Source of the DNA: DATKNA01 sp963755755
GTDB lineage: Bacteria; Actinomycetota; Actinomycetes; Actinomycetales; Kineosporiaceae
Reading direction: 5' to 3'
Length of the DNA stretch: 64,000 nt
Assembly: GCA_963755755.1 (NCBI GenBank)
Contig: CAVWLJ010000010.1
Span: 868,001-932,000 of the forward strand
Shown: positions 1 through 11,574 of the stretch, piece after piece
Numbering within the stretch: position 1 is the stretch's first letter
How the letters are laid out: each line of letters opens with the position of its first letter
The notes under the pieces: generated by a model
Database searches by the model: none
What the model was told of the DNA's origin: nothing
The model's input: only the letters and a program-made list of their open reading frames with translations
Program-made: the position numbers and the translations under genes

Positions 1-1980
1 AGCCTGCGCGACAACCTCGAGGGCGTCATCCGCAACCGCCAGCTCAACCGGCTCGTGGACGATCTCGAGCTCCCCGTCACCATCGACGACCTCAAGGTCC
101 GGGCGTGGGACCGCGAGCAGGTCCACCAGGTGTTCGACGGGCTGGAGTTCCGGGTGCTGCGCGACCGGCTCTTCAGCACCCTCAGCGCCCCGGAGCCGGA
201 GGCCGAGGGCGGCTTCGACCTCGCCGTCGAGCGGCTCGACGGTCCCGCCGTCGACGCCTGGCTCGCCGCGCACGCCACCGGTACGACCGGGCTGGTCGTG
301 GTCGGCACCTGGCGCGCCGGGCACGGGGACGCCGTGGGTCTGGCGCTGGCCACCTCCGACGGTGCCGCCGGCTACGTCGACCTCGTCGACGCGGCGCCCG
401 AGGCGGTCGAGACCCTGCGTGCGTGGCTCGAGGACGACCAACGGCCGAAGGTCCTCCACGACGCGAAGGGGCCGCTGGAGGCGCTCGCCGACCGCGGCCT
501 GCCCGTCGAGGGCGTCATCAGCGACACGGCGCTCGCCGCGTACCTGGTGCGTCCGGACCAGCGCAGCTTCGATCTCGCCGACCTGACCCTGCGCCACCTC
601 GGCCGCGAGCTGCGCGCCGAGGAGCCCGCGGACGACGGGCAGCTCGCCCTCGACGTCGACCAGGGGCCCGACGACGCGGAGGCCGCCATGGTCCGGGCCC
701 GCGCCGTGCTCGAGCTGTCCCAGGTGCTCGAGCGCGAGCTCGAGGAGCGTGGCGGGGCGCGACTGCTCCGCGAGGTCGAGCTCCCGCTCGTCGGCGTCCT
801 CGCCCGGATGGAGCAGGCCGGCGTCGCCGCCGACGTCGCCAAGCTCGAGGCTCTGGAGGCGCACTTCGCCGCGGAGGTGCAGGGAGCCGCGGAGCTCGCC
901 TTCCGGGAGATCGACCAGGAGATCAACCTGGGGTCGCCCAAGCAGCTGCAGACCGTCCTCTTCGACCAGCTCGGCATGCCGAAGACGAAGCGGACGAAGA
1001 CCGGCTGGACCACCGACGCCGAGGCCCTCGCCGACCTCTACACGAAGACGGAGCACCCGTTCCTGCTCCACCTGCTGCGGCACCGCGACGCCTCCAGGCT
1101 CCGCCAGACCGTCGAGGGGTTGATCAAGTCCGTCGCCGACGACGGCCGCATCCACACCACCTATCAGCAGACGATCGCCGCCACCGGCCGGCTCTCCAGC
1201 ACCGACCCGAACCTGCAGAACATCCCGATCCGTACCGAGGAGGGCCGGCAGATCCGCGAGACGTTCGTCGTCGGCCCGGGCTACGAGGCGCTCCTCACGG
1301 CCGACTACTCGCAGATCGAGATGCGGATCATGGCGCATCTCTCCGCGGACGACGGCCTCATCGAGGCGTTCCGGTCGGGGGAGGACCTGCACCGCTTCGT
1401 CGGCTCGCGCGTCTTCGGCGTCCCCACCGCGGAGGTCACGCCGGCGATGCGGTCGAAGATCAAGGCGATGTCCTACGGCCTGGCCTACGGACTGTCCGCG
1501 TTCGGGCTGTCCCGCCAGCTGACGATCTCCGTCGACGAGGCGCGCACGCTGATGAGCGACTACTTCGACCGGTTCGGCGGCGTCCGCGACTACCTCCAGG
1601 GCATCGTCGGGCAGGCCCGCCGCACCGGGTACACCGAGACGATCCTCGGCCGGCGCCGCTACCTGCCGGACCTCACGAGCGACAACCGCCAGCGCCGGGA
1701 GATGGCGGAGCGGATGGCCCTCAACGCGCCGATCCAGGGGTCCGCCGCGGACATCATCAAGATCGCCATGCTGCGGGTCGACGAGACGCTGCTCGAGCGC
1801 GAGCTCCGCAGCCGCCTGCTGCTCCAGGTGCACGACGAGCTCGTGCTCGAGGTGGCTCCGGGCGAGCTGGAGCAGGTCGAGGGGATCGTCCGCGGGGCGA
1901 TGGCGGACGCCGTGGAGATGTCCGTACCGCTCGACGTCTCGGTCGGCATCGGCTCCTCCTGGCACGAGGCCGGCCACTAG
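1..1980 (+). CDS. polA: DNA polymerase I, C-terminal part (5' end outside window)
   Basis: Family A DNA polymerase for Okazaki-fragment maturation and repair synthesis. The reading frame is open from base 1, so the gene starts upstream; 659 residues are visible. The first ~60 residues are the end of the 5'-3' nuclease region, followed by a 3'-5' exonuclease-like domain (about 70-230) that appears degenerate, as is usual in actinobacteria, then the polymerase domain. Motif A (DYSQIEMRIMAH, ~residue 435), motif B (RSKIKAMSYGLAYG, ~485) and motif C (LQVHDEL, ~608) are all intact. It lies upstream of rpsA and coaE as in mycobacteria. No frameshift is seen in this part. The call is firm; only the N-terminal extent is unknown. 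Confidence 0.97.
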   Translation, partial: SLRDNLEGVIRNRQLNRLVDDLELPVTIDDLKVRAWDREQVHQVFDGLEFRVLRDRLFSTLSAPEPEAEGGFDLAVERLDGPAVDAWLAAHATGTTGLVVVGTWRAGHGDAVGLALATSDGAAGYVDLVDAAPEAVETLRAWLEDDQRPKVLHDAKGPLEALADRGLPVEGVISDTALAAYLVRPDQRSFDLADLTLRHLGRELRAEEPADDGQLALDVDQGPDDAEAAMVRARAVLELSQVLERELEERGGARLLREVELPLVGVLARMEQAGVAADVAKLEALEAHFAAEVQGAAELAFREIDQEINLGSPKQLQTVLFDQLGMPKTKRTKTGWTTDAEALADLYTKTEHPFLLHLLRHRDASRLRQTVEGLIKSVADDGRIHTTYQQTIAATGRLSSTDPNLQNIPIRTEEGRQIRETFVVGPGYEALLTADYSQIEMRIMAHLSADDGLIEAFRSGEDLHRFVGSRVFGVPTAEVTPAMRSKIKAMSYGLAYGLSAFGLSRQLTISVDEARTLMSDYFDRFGGVRDYLQGIVGQARRTGYTETILGRRRYLPDLTSDNRQRREMAERMALNAPIQGSAADIIKIAMLRVDETLLERELRSRLLLQVHDELVLEVAPGELEQVEGIVRGAMADAVEMSVPLDVSVGIGSSWHEAGH

Positions 1981-2138
1981 CCCGGCCGCTCGCCGCCTCG
2001 GCCACCGCCGGCCGGCACTCGGGCCCTGGGCTCGGATACCACCCCGGCCACTGGCCCGGCTGGACATGTCGCCGGTCGCCGCCCTCCCGGACCGGTGGCA
2101 CACTTCCCGCGCAGGCGATCACGAGCGAAGGAGGGCGG

Positions 2139-3126
2139 ATGCGCCAGGAGTCGCGCCCGCGGCGCGCGGTCGTCACCGGGGGAGCGGGGTTCCTCGGGAG
2201 CCACCTCTGCGAGGGACTGCTCGCCAGGGGGTTCGAGGTGCTGTGCCTCGACAACTTCCTCACCGGCACGCCGGCCAACGTCGCCCACCTGCTGGAGAAC
2301 CCCGGCTTCCGGCTCGTCCGCGCCGACGTCACCGACTACCTCTACGTCTCCGGGCCCGGTCGGCTACGTGCTGCACTTCGCCTCGCCGGCCTCGCCCGTC
2401 GACTACCTGCGCATGCCCATCGAGACGCTCGAGGTCGGATCGATCGGCACCCTGCACGCCCTCGGGCTGGCGCGCCGGAAGGATGCCCGGTTCCTGCTCG
2501 CCTCGACGTCCGAGGTCTACGGCGACCCTGAGGTCCACCCGCAGCCGGAGACCTACTGGGGCAACGTCAACCCCGTCGGCCCCCGCGGTGTGTACGACGA
2601 GGCGAAGCGCTTCTCCGAGGCCCTGACCATGGCCTACCGCGCCACCCACGGGGTCGACACCGCCATCGCCAGGATCTTCAACACCTACGGCCCCCGCATG
2701 CGCCCGGACGACGGGCGCGCCATCCCCACGTTCATCCGGCAGGCGCTACGCGGGGAGGAGCTCACCGTCGCCGGCGACGGCCTCCAGACGCGATCGGTCG
2801 TCCACGTCGACGACGAGGTCGACGGCCTACTGCGGCTGCTGCTCTCCGACCACCCCGGGCCGATCAACATCGGCAGCCGCGACGAGTGGAGCGTCCTCGA
2901 CCTCGCCCGCCTCGTCATCGCCCTCGTCGGCGCGGACGTCGGCGTCCGGCACGTCGACCGCCCGGTCGACGACCCGACCGTCCGGCGTCCCGACATCACG
3001 CTGGCCGCGCGCGAGCTCGGCTGGAAGCCGACCGTGCCGATCGAGGAGGGCCTGGCCGCGACGATCGCCTGGTTCAGGACCCAGCCGGGGCTCGGCGCGG
3101 GGGCGGAACCGACCTCCAGGGACTGA
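2139..3126 (+). CDS. NAD-dependent epimerase/dehydratase, UDP-glucuronate decarboxylase-like (frameshifted)
   Basis: Extended short-chain dehydrogenase acting on a nucleotide sugar, most like UDP-glucuronate decarboxylases that make UDP-xylose. The ATG at 2139 follows a GAAGGAGGG ribosome-binding site. The N-terminus has the GGAGFLGSHL Rossmann loop. The YDEAK catalytic motif and RIFNTYGPRM follow in the second frame. The frame changes near 2352-2357, where one extra C in a GGGCCCGG run splits the expected stretch GPVGYVLHFASPASP from its N-terminus; removing it restores a protein of about 328 residues. I treat this as a sequence error. The facing flippase and methyltransferase genes suggest a role in cell-surface polysaccharide. 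The substrate is inferred from family resemblance only. Confidence 0.85.
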
Positions 3127-4450
3127 CCGCCGCCAGCACGGCCGACCGTTCGAGAGCCAGGCCGACGGCGACGAGCGCGCAGGCACCCACGAGCACCGTC
3201 GTCACCAGCTGCGTCACCGTCCGGGGATGCTGGATCTGCACCGCGAGCGCCGTCCCGGCGGCGAACACCCAGGCCGCGAGCCCGAGCCGCCGGTCCGCCA
3301 CCGCGACCCGGGCGTAGACGAGCACCTGGACGACGGCGAACGCCGTGCCCAGCGCGGCGAAGAGCGCCACGGTGCGGCCCAGATGGGCGTAGCGCTCGCC
3401 CGCGGCGAGGGCGACGACGTGCCCGGCGCCGATGCCGGTGAGCAGCACCACCGCGCCACCGAGGCCCGCGGTCAGGCCGACCGCCGTGACGACGGCGCGA
3501 TCCCGGCGCGCCGGGAGCCGTCATGCGCGGGTAGAGCAGGGTGGCGAGGAACGCCGGCCCCCAGAACGCGATCTTGGTGAAGATCGAGCCGACGGCGTAG
3601 AGGCCGGACAGCGCCGGCGGCAGGCCGTGCCGCGCCAGCAGCACGTCGAGGTTCACGAAGACGAGCAGACCGGCGGTCGACGTCGACGACCCGAGCACAT
3701 CCCGCGCCTGGCGCCCCAGACCCGAGGTGCGCAGCGCGCCGAAGGCGCCCGGCACCAGCGCGACGGCGACGCCGAGCGACACGACCGCGCCGACGAGGGT
3801 GCCGCCGAGAACAGCGGCGACGCCCCACCCGGCGACCGCGGGGAGGGCGGCCCCGGCGCAGCGCATCGCGGCGGCGACGACGAGGACGACGGAGAGCCGG
3901 CCGAAACGCTCCCCGCCCTGCAGCACCCCCTGGACGGCGGCGGTGCCCGCCCCCGGCACGAGGGAGAGGCCGAGCGCGACCGGGGCCCAGGGGCCGCCGA
4001 GATGCAGGTAGCGGTCCAGCAGCGGAGCCGCGACCACGACGACCAGGCCGACGACGCCGCCGGCGGCGAGCCCGAGCGTGCCGAGCCGGGCGTCCACGGG
4101 GGCCTGGCGGCCGCGGGCGGCGGTCTCGCGAGCAGCGACGAGCTGGACGGCGAGGGCGGGCACCAGGCCGATCACCGCGAGGTTGAGCAGCGCGCCGACG
4201 GCGCCGTAGTCCGCCGGCGGCAGCAGCCGACTGAGCGCGAGGACGAGGACGTACCCGAGCACGTTGGCGAGCAGGGTGGCGGCCGCGAGCACCGCTCCGA
4301 GGCGGGCGAGCGGGCCGAGCCGCACCGGCACGGCCACGTGCCGGCGAGGGGGCACCGCGCCGGCGGCACGGCGTCGACGGCCGGCAGTGGGGGCCGCTCG
4401 TCGGTCTCGAGCACCGCCCGGCCGACGGCCGTGCCCTCGAGGTCGCTCAT
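3074..4450 (-). CDS. Polysaccharide biosynthesis/flippase family membrane protein (frameshifted)
   Basis: Hydrophobic multi-span protein resembling the Wzx/MATE-like polysaccharide exporters that flip lipid-linked sugars across the membrane. The N-terminus beginning at 4450 is acidic and soluble. The main body (ANVLGYVLVLALSRLLPPAD onward, lying in another frame) holds most of the helices, including the stretch SIFTKIAFWGPAFLATLLYP. The last helices (VLVYARVAVADRRLG and on) lie in a third frame. Frame changes are near 4360 (one base lost or two gained) and near 3520 (one gained). Rejoined, it would be about 455 residues. Its 3' end overlaps the 3' end of the convergent epimerase gene by about 53 bases. 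The exact cargo is unknown. Confidence 0.7.
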
Positions 4451-4531
4451 CCACGCTCCCGCCACGCAGGTCCGCCCGGCTCCGCCGAGCCCTCCGGCAC
4501 CGTAGCCGCCGGAGCGCGTCGCGGTCGGCGA

Positions 4532-5407
4532 TTACGGTGAAGAGGCCGGTATCGGCGACGCTCGACCCGGGAGCCGCGCGACGAGGATCAGGGTGCCCGG
4601 CAGCAGTCGCCCGCGCAGGGCGCTCCAGCCGCCCCACACGTGCTCGGCGCCCTCCGGCCAGGCAGGCTCGACGAGCCGCTCGAGGACGAAGCCCGCGCCG
4701 ACGAGGTCGGCCACGCGGTCGGCGAGCGTTCGGTGGTGCTCGGCGTACAGCACGTGGCCGGCCGCGTCCTGCTCCACGTAGGGCGTCCGGTCGAAGTAGG
4801 AGCGGGTCGCGACCAGGCCCGCCGGCCCCGGGTCGTCGGGGAACGCCCACCGGATCGGGTGCGTGACGGAGAACGCCCACCGGCCGCCGGGCCTGAGCAC
4901 GCGCGCCACCTCGGCCATGATCCGCTCGGGGTCGGCGACGAACGGGACCGCGCCGTAGGCCGAGCACGCGACGTCGAACGACCCGTCGGCGAAAGGCAAT
5001 CGCCGGGCATCCGCCTGCACCAGCCCCGGCCCGCCCCCGGCGCTCCTCGCCGCACCTGCGCGAAGCATCCCGGCGGAGAGGTCGACGCCGACCACCCGCG
5101 CGCCCTGCGCGGCGAGCCAACGGGAGCACTGCGCCGCGCCGCACCCGACCTCGAGCACGTCCCGCCCGGCGAGCGCCCCGAGCAGGCCGGCGTCCGCCTC
5201 GCGCAGGCCCTCCGGCCCCCAGACGAAGTCGCCGTCGCGCGCGGCGTCCCCGAGGAAGGCCCCATGCTCCGCCAGGTACGCCGAGGCCTCCCGGTCCCAC
5301 CAGCGCCGGTTGCCCCGGACACTCTCGACCGCTCCCGCCGCCGCGTAACCGGCGCGGTCGAGCGGTCCCGGCGCGGCGGAAGAGATCTCGGGGGACGTGT
5401 CGTTCAC
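4532..5407 (-). CDS. Class I SAM-dependent methyltransferase
   Basis: A 291-residue methyltransferase with a Methyltransf_11-like core. SAM-binding motif I is VLEVGCGAAQCSRWLA (~residues 85-100), followed by the acidic motif II in VVGVDLSAGML and a later VLRPGGRWAFSVTHPI segment typical of ubiE/bioC-like enzymes. The N-terminal ~70 residues contain RRWWDREASAYLAEHGAFLG, often seen in actinobacterial homologues of unknown substrate. It is followed 81 bases later by the flippase gene on the same strand and is divergent from rpsA. The methyl acceptor cannot be told from sequence. No frameshift is seen. Confidence 0.85.
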   Translation of the reverse strand: MNDTSPEISSAAPGPLDRAGYAAAGAVESVRGNRRWWDREASAYLAEHGAFLGDAARDGDFVWGPEGLREADAGLLGALAGRDVLEVGCGAAQCSRWLAAQGARVVGVDLSAGMLRAGAARSAGGGPGLVQADARRLPFADGSFDVACSAYGAVPFVADPERIMAEVARVLRPGGRWAFSVTHPIRWAFPDDPGPAGLVATRSYFDRTPYVEQDAAGHVLYAEHHRTLADRVADLVGAGFVLERLVEPAWPEGAEHVWGGWSALRGRLLPGTLILVARLPGRASPIPASSP

Positions 5408-5748
5408 CTCTCCATCGTCGCGCCCCGGAGCTCGCGGCCCGAGAGGGCTGGAGGGCCGGACCGACGGGCCTGCGGAGGGTGGCGGCCGGTACGCGCTGTG
5501 CTTTGACCCGTGATCTGGGCAACAGGTAAGCTAGCGGGCGCGCGCGGTGTGTGCGCGGACTGAAGTTGTCCTTGATCCGACTGGCTGGACCGGTGACCCG
5601 ACGAGGGGTCGTGCGCGAAGCCACCGACTCCGGGGCTCGTTGGACCGCGCGGCGCCGAACGGCCCGCCCGTCACCCTCCCCGGGGTGTCGCGCAGCCCAC
5701 CAACCGTCCTGTCCCACCGACACCTGTCCGCATCGGAGCCCCCTCTAC
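5408..5748. other. Intergenic region between methyltransferase and rpsA
   Basis: This 341-base gap holds the divergent start regions of the methyltransferase gene (minus) and rpsA (plus). The rpsA promoter lies at 5503-5532; downstream of it comes a leader of roughly 210 bases. The leader has no convincing open frame of its own and is richer in runs of C than the coding DNA. I see no further gene in it. Confidence 0.5.
5503..5532 (+). promoter_or_regulatory. Probable housekeeping promoter of rpsA
   Basis: TTGACC at 5503-5508, an 18-base spacer and TAAGCT at 5527-5532 match the actinobacterial primary-sigma pattern (TTGACn and TAnnnT). Transcription would start near 5539, leaving a leader of about 210 bases before the rpsA ATG at 5749. 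Strong matches like this suit a ribosomal protein gene. The promoter is inferred from sequence only. Confidence 0.65.
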
Positions 5749-7224
5749 ATGACCACGAGCACGGTCGAGCAGACGAGCACCCCCCAGGTCGCCGTCAACG
5801 ACATCGGCAGCGCCGAGGACTTCCTCGCCGCCATCGACGAAACGATCAAATACTTCAACGACGGCGACATCGTCTCCGGAACCATCGTCAAGGTGGACCG
5901 CGACGAGGTCCTGCTCGACATCGGCTACAAGACCGAGGGCGTCATCCCCTCGCGTGAGCTGTCGATCAAGCACGACGTCGACCCCGCCGAGGTGGTCAGC
6001 GTCGGCGAGGAGATCGAGGCCCTCGTCCTCCAGAAGGAGGACAAGGAAGGCCGCCTCATCCTGTCCAAGAAGCGCGCCCAGTACGAGCGCGCCTGGGGCA
6101 CGATCGAGAAGATCAAGGAGGAGGACGGCATCGTCACCGGTACGGTGATCGAGGTCGTCAAGGGCGGTCTGATCCTCGACATCGGGCTCCGCGGCTTCCT
6201 GCCGGCGTCCCTGGTCGAGATGCGCCGGGTCCGGGACCTGCAGCCGTACGTCGGCAAGCAGATCGAGGCCAAGATCATCGAGCTGGACAAGAACCGCAAC
6301 AACGTGGTCCTGTCCCGCCGCGCCTGGCTCGAGCAGACCCAGTCCGAGGTGCGCCAGACCTTCCTGCAGACGCTGCAGAAGGGCCAGGTCCGCTCCGGCG
6401 TGGTCTCCTCCATCGTCAACTTCGGCGCGTTCGTCGACCTCGGCGGCGTCGACGGTCTGGTCCACGTCTCCGAGCTCTCCTGGAAGCACATCGACCACCC
6501 GAGCGAGGTCGTCGAGGTCGGCCAGGAGGTCACGGTCGAGGTCCTGGACGTCGACATGGACCGCGAGCGGGTCTCGCTGTCGCTCAAGGCGACGCAGGAG
6601 GACCCGTGGCAGCAGTTCGCCCGGACCCACGCGATCGGCCAGGTCGTGCCGGGCAAGGTCACCAAGCTGGTGCCGTTCGGCGCGTTCGTCCGCGTCGACG
6701 AGGGCATCGAGGGCCTGGTCCACATCTCGGAGCTGGCCGAGCGCCACGTCGAGATCCCGGAGCAGGTCGTCCAGGTCGGCGACAGCATCTTCGTCAAGGT
6801 CATCGACATCGACCTCGAGCGTCGCCGGATCTCGCTGTCGCTCAAGCAGGCCAACGAGGGTGTCTCGGCGGCCGGCACCGACTTCGACCCCTCGCTGTAC
6901 GGGATGGCGGCGGAGTACGACGAGCAGGGCAACTACAAGTACCCCGAGGGCTTCGACCCCGAGACGAACGACTGGCTCGAGGGCTACGAGAAGCAGCGCG
7001 AGGAGTGGGAGCGGCAGTACGCCGAGGCCCACGCCCGCTGGGAGGCGCACCGCAAGCAGATCGAGGAGGCCAGCAAGGCCGAGACCGAGGCTCGCGGCCC
7101 CGAGGGGGCTCCGGCGCCCGCGCCGTCCTCGTCGTACAGCTCGGAGGCTCCGCAGCCCGAGGGCACCCTCGCTTCGGACGAGGCGCTCGCCGCGCTGCGC
7201 GAGAAGCTGACGGGCGGGTTCTGA
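5749..7224 (+). CDS. rpsA: 30S ribosomal protein S1
   Basis: RNA-binding ribosomal protein that helps recruit mRNA to the 30S subunit. The ATG at 5749 gives 491 residues, normal for actinobacteria. Four S1/OB repeats are visible, starting near residues 39, 125, 210 and 295; the last two carry the typical VNFGAFVDLGG and VPFGAFVRVDEG cores. The frame stays open about 200 bases upstream, but that stretch lacks S1 character and contains the promoter, so the longer form is rejected. A charged, acidic/Pro-rich C-terminal tail (from ~residue 375) follows the last repeat. It has its own promoter and a perfect terminator hairpin. Confidence 0.97.
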   Translation: MTTSTVEQTSTPQVAVNDIGSAEDFLAAIDETIKYFNDGDIVSGTIVKVDRDEVLLDIGYKTEGVIPSRELSIKHDVDPAEVVSVGEEIEALVLQKEDKEGRLILSKKRAQYERAWGTIEKIKEEDGIVTGTVIEVVKGGLILDIGLRGFLPASLVEMRRVRDLQPYVGKQIEAKIIELDKNRNNVVLSRRAWLEQTQSEVRQTFLQTLQKGQVRSGVVSSIVNFGAFVDLGGVDGLVHVSELSWKHIDHPSEVVEVGQEVTVEVLDVDMDRERVSLSLKATQEDPWQQFARTHAIGQVVPGKVTKLVPFGAFVRVDEGIEGLVHISELAERHVEIPEQVVQVGDSIFVKVIDIDLERRRISLSLKQANEGVSAAGTDFDPSLYGMAAEYDEQGNYKYPEGFDPETNDWLEGYEKQREEWERQYAEAHARWEAHRKQIEEASKAETEARGPEGAPAPAPSSSYSSEAPQPEGTLASDEALAALREKLTGGF

Positions 7225-7250
7225 TCGGAGCCTGATCCGTCGCAGGATCG

Positions 7251-7286
7251 ACGAAGGCCCGACCGCTCACGCGGTCGGGCCTTCGT
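7251..7286 (+). terminator. Terminator hairpin after rpsA
   Basis: A perfect 16-base-pair inverted repeat (7251-7266 with 7271-7286) closes a four-base TCAC loop 26 bases after the rpsA stop. There is no run of T after it, the usual form in high-G+C actinobacteria. Because the stem is symmetrical it could also serve the unknown gene arriving on the minus strand (stop at 7319). Confidence 0.75.
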
Positions 7287-7318
7287 GCTGTCCGGGGTGG
7301 CTCACGCGCGGGCGGACG

Positions 7319-8044
7319 TCAGTCCGTGCCGGAGGACACGCCCTCGTGAGCCAGGGCCGCGTCCACACCGACCACGCCCTGCAGGTCGTCCCGGCCCCGG
7401 ACGACGGTCCAGACCGCGAGGACCGAGGACGAGTCGACCGCCACCAGCAGGTCCGCGTCGGCGATCAAGCGGCGCACCTCCGCGTTCCGGAGGAACGCGG
7501 TCGTCGCCCTCGGGCGGTGGACGTTCGCGCGCAGGTTCTGGGTGCGGCGCCGCAGCTTGCGCCGCAGCGGCCGCGACCGCCGACGGGCCAGCACGTAGAC
7601 GCGCGCCGCGTAGGGCCGCGGCGTCCGCGCCGCCCGGAACGCCACCTGCACGACGCGCCCGGGACCGGTGGCCTTCACACGCGGCGGCGGGGGAGGCGGC
7701 AGCTCGTCGCTCGCGTCCTCCTCGTCCTCGGTGTCTTCGCCGGACTCCAGCGACTCCTCGAGCAACTCCGAGCCCGTCAGATCGCCCGCCAGGAGGGACT
7801 CCTCGGCGTGCTCCAGCACCTCCTGGGCGGAGGCACCGCCCTCCGCACCGGCTGCGCTCGGCGACTCCCCGCGGCGCCCGTGTCCGAGGACCACGACGTC
7901 CCCGACGGCGGCGGCCAGCTCCGGGGAGGGTGGCGCCCAGGTCACGAGGTGGACGTCCAGGCGCGCGGCCGTCAGTCGTTCGACGTCCGGGAGGAGGATC
8001 TCACTGTTGAGTCGTCGTCCCAGGGCCACGAGTACGACCGGCAT
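7319..8044 (-). CDS. Hypothetical protein with acidic linker and basic segment
   Basis: A 241-residue protein I cannot assign. The N-terminus (MPVVLVALGRRLNSEILLPD, then VDVHLVTW-like strands) resembles the first Rossmann strand and helix of GT-B glycosyltransferases, but no sugar-nucleotide site is visible. The middle (~residues 85-120) is very acidic (ESLESGEDTEDEEDASDE) and ends in a run of prolines. A basic stretch (RRRSRPLRRKLRRRTQNLR, ~155-175) follows, then a short alpha/beta end with a DADLLVAVDSSSVLAVW segment. Charge-patterned linkers suggest a protein- or RNA-contacting role, but this is guesswork. It stands alone, convergent with rpsA. Confidence 0.6.
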   Translation of the reverse strand: MPVVLVALGRRLNSEILLPDVERLTAARLDVHLVTWAPPSPELAAAVGDVVVLGHGRRGESPSAAGAEGGASAQEVLEHAEESLLAGDLTGSELLEESLESGEDTEDEEDASDELPPPPPPRVKATGPGRVVQVAFRAARTPRPYAARVYVLARRRSRPLRRKLRRRTQNLRANVHRPRATTAFLRNAEVRRLIADADLLVAVDSSSVLAVWTVVRGRDDLQGVVGVDAALAHEGVSSGTD

Positions 8045-8322
8045 ACGGGCATTCCTCCGTGCGGTGTCGTCCGGGTGTGTCTTGGTCGTCCACTTTAGGG
8101 CTCCGGCGGGGCGGGAGCGGCGACCTGACGCGCGCCGCCCGGACGGTCACCGGCCAGAGGGCTGTCCGGCGGCTAGGGTTGACCCGCTCCCGAGGCCGTC
8201 GTCCCGAGCCGCGGCCGGCCGGCGGGACACGGGTGCCGTCGGGTGCCGCCGGATGCGTCGAGCGGAGGTAGCGACAGGGTGTCCCGACCGACCAGACGCG
8301 TTCCCGACGCGACGGTGGGCTG

Positions 8323-9209
8323 ATGCTCCGGGTCGGGTTGACCGGCGGGATCGGCGCGGGCAAGTCGACCGTGTCGGCGGAGCTGGCGTCGTCGGGTGCC
8401 GTGGTCGTGGACGCCGATCAGCTCGCGCGCCGGGTGGTCGAGCCGGGCAGCCCCGGCCTCGCGGAGGTCGTCGAGGCGTTCGGGTCGGGCGTCCTCCGCG
8501 CGGACGGAACGCTCGATCGGCCGGCCCTCGCCCGCGTCGCGTTCGCGGACGACGCGTCACGGCGGCGGCTGAACGCGATCCTCCACCCGCGGATCGCCGA
8601 GCTGACGCTGCGCGAGACGGCGGCCGCGCCGCCGGACGCCGTCGTCGTCCACGACGTCCCGTTGCTCGTCGAGAACGGCCTCGCGCCGAACTACCAGCTC
8701 GTGCTCGTCGTCACGGCGCCGGCGGACGAGCGCGTCCGTCGGCTCGTCGTCGACCGCGGGCTGACCGAGCGACGAGGCCCGGGCCCGGATGGCGGCGCAG
8801 GCCGACGACGAGCAGCGGAGCAGCGGTCGCCGACGTCCTGATCGACAACGGCGGGCCACGGGAGGCGACCCTCGACGTCGTCCGGCGGCTGTGGCGCGAC
8901 CGGCTGGTGCCGTTCGAGGCCAACCTGAGGTCGAGCCGGTGTGCGACGGCCCCGACGTCCGGGAGCCCGACGCCGGGGGCGGACCCGGGGACCCGGGCGC
9001 GCACGGCCGCCCGTGTGCGGGCCGCGCTCGGCGACCGCGGGGAGGTCGAGGACGGCGACCCGCTCGTCGTACGCGTCCGGCCGGGGGTGGCCGACGACCG
9101 TCTCGCCGAGGCCCTGCGGCGCGCCGGCCTGGTCCTGACGCCCGAGGGTCGGGTGTGCACCGCGGACCCCGGGCAGGCCGTCGAGGTACGGCTGCAGCGC
9201 GAGGAATGA
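8323..9209 (+). CDS. coaE: Dephospho-CoA kinase with C-terminal extension (frameshifted)
   Basis: Last enzyme of coenzyme A synthesis, phosphorylating dephospho-CoA. The ATG at 8323 opens with LTGGIGAGKSTV, the P-loop, and continues through VVVDADQLARRVV and HDVPLLVENGL, all typical CoaE motifs. The frame breaks near 8770 and again near 8817, each explained by one extra base: expected DEARARMAAQADDEQR and AAVADVLIDNGGPREATLD sit in the other two frames. After the kinase (FEANLR, ~8932) comes a ~90-residue tail ending at 9209. Many actinobacterial CoaE proteins carry a GrpB/UPF0157 domain here, but this tail does not show the expected HIGSTSVPGL motif. Its identity is unclear. Confidence 0.88.
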
Positions 9210-9211
9210 GT

Positions 9212-9234
9212 CTGTCGGTGCGCGCGCTTACCGT
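9212..9234 (+). promoter_or_regulatory. RecA-NDp/PafBC-type DNA-damage promoter of uvrB
   Basis: CTGTCGGTG (9212-9220), eight bases, then TACCGT (9229-9234). This matches the mycobacterial RecA-independent DNA-damage promoter TTGTCRGTG-N8-TAnnnT at 8 of 9 positions, with exact spacing. The -10 ends six bases before the uvrB ATG, so the transcript is probably leaderless. The consensus is from established knowledge of the PafBC regulon; its function here is inferred. Confidence 0.65.
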
Positions 9235-9240
9235 GGTGCC

Positions 9241-11352
<2,112 letters not shown>

Positions 11353-11574
11353 GGTCCGGGGGTCCGATCGCTCCGGCCGTCCGAGGGTCCGCGGGCCGGG
11401 TGCTCGGGGTGCTGCTCCACCGTCCACCGCGGGTGCGCCCCGGTCCTTCAACCGCGTCGCTCACCGCGTCGTTCTGGAACGGTCCGGCCTCCAGCCACCG
11501 TTTAGCATGGCGACAGACACCGCACGTTCTCGCCCGCTCCGGCGGGCGACCGATCGGGCCGGGGGTCCTACCGC

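Noticed and set aside
3432..4505. Plus-strand 357-codon frame opposite the flippase
   Set aside because: Translation is Arg/Gln/Glu-rich shadow sequence; membrane-protein motifs are clear on the other strand.
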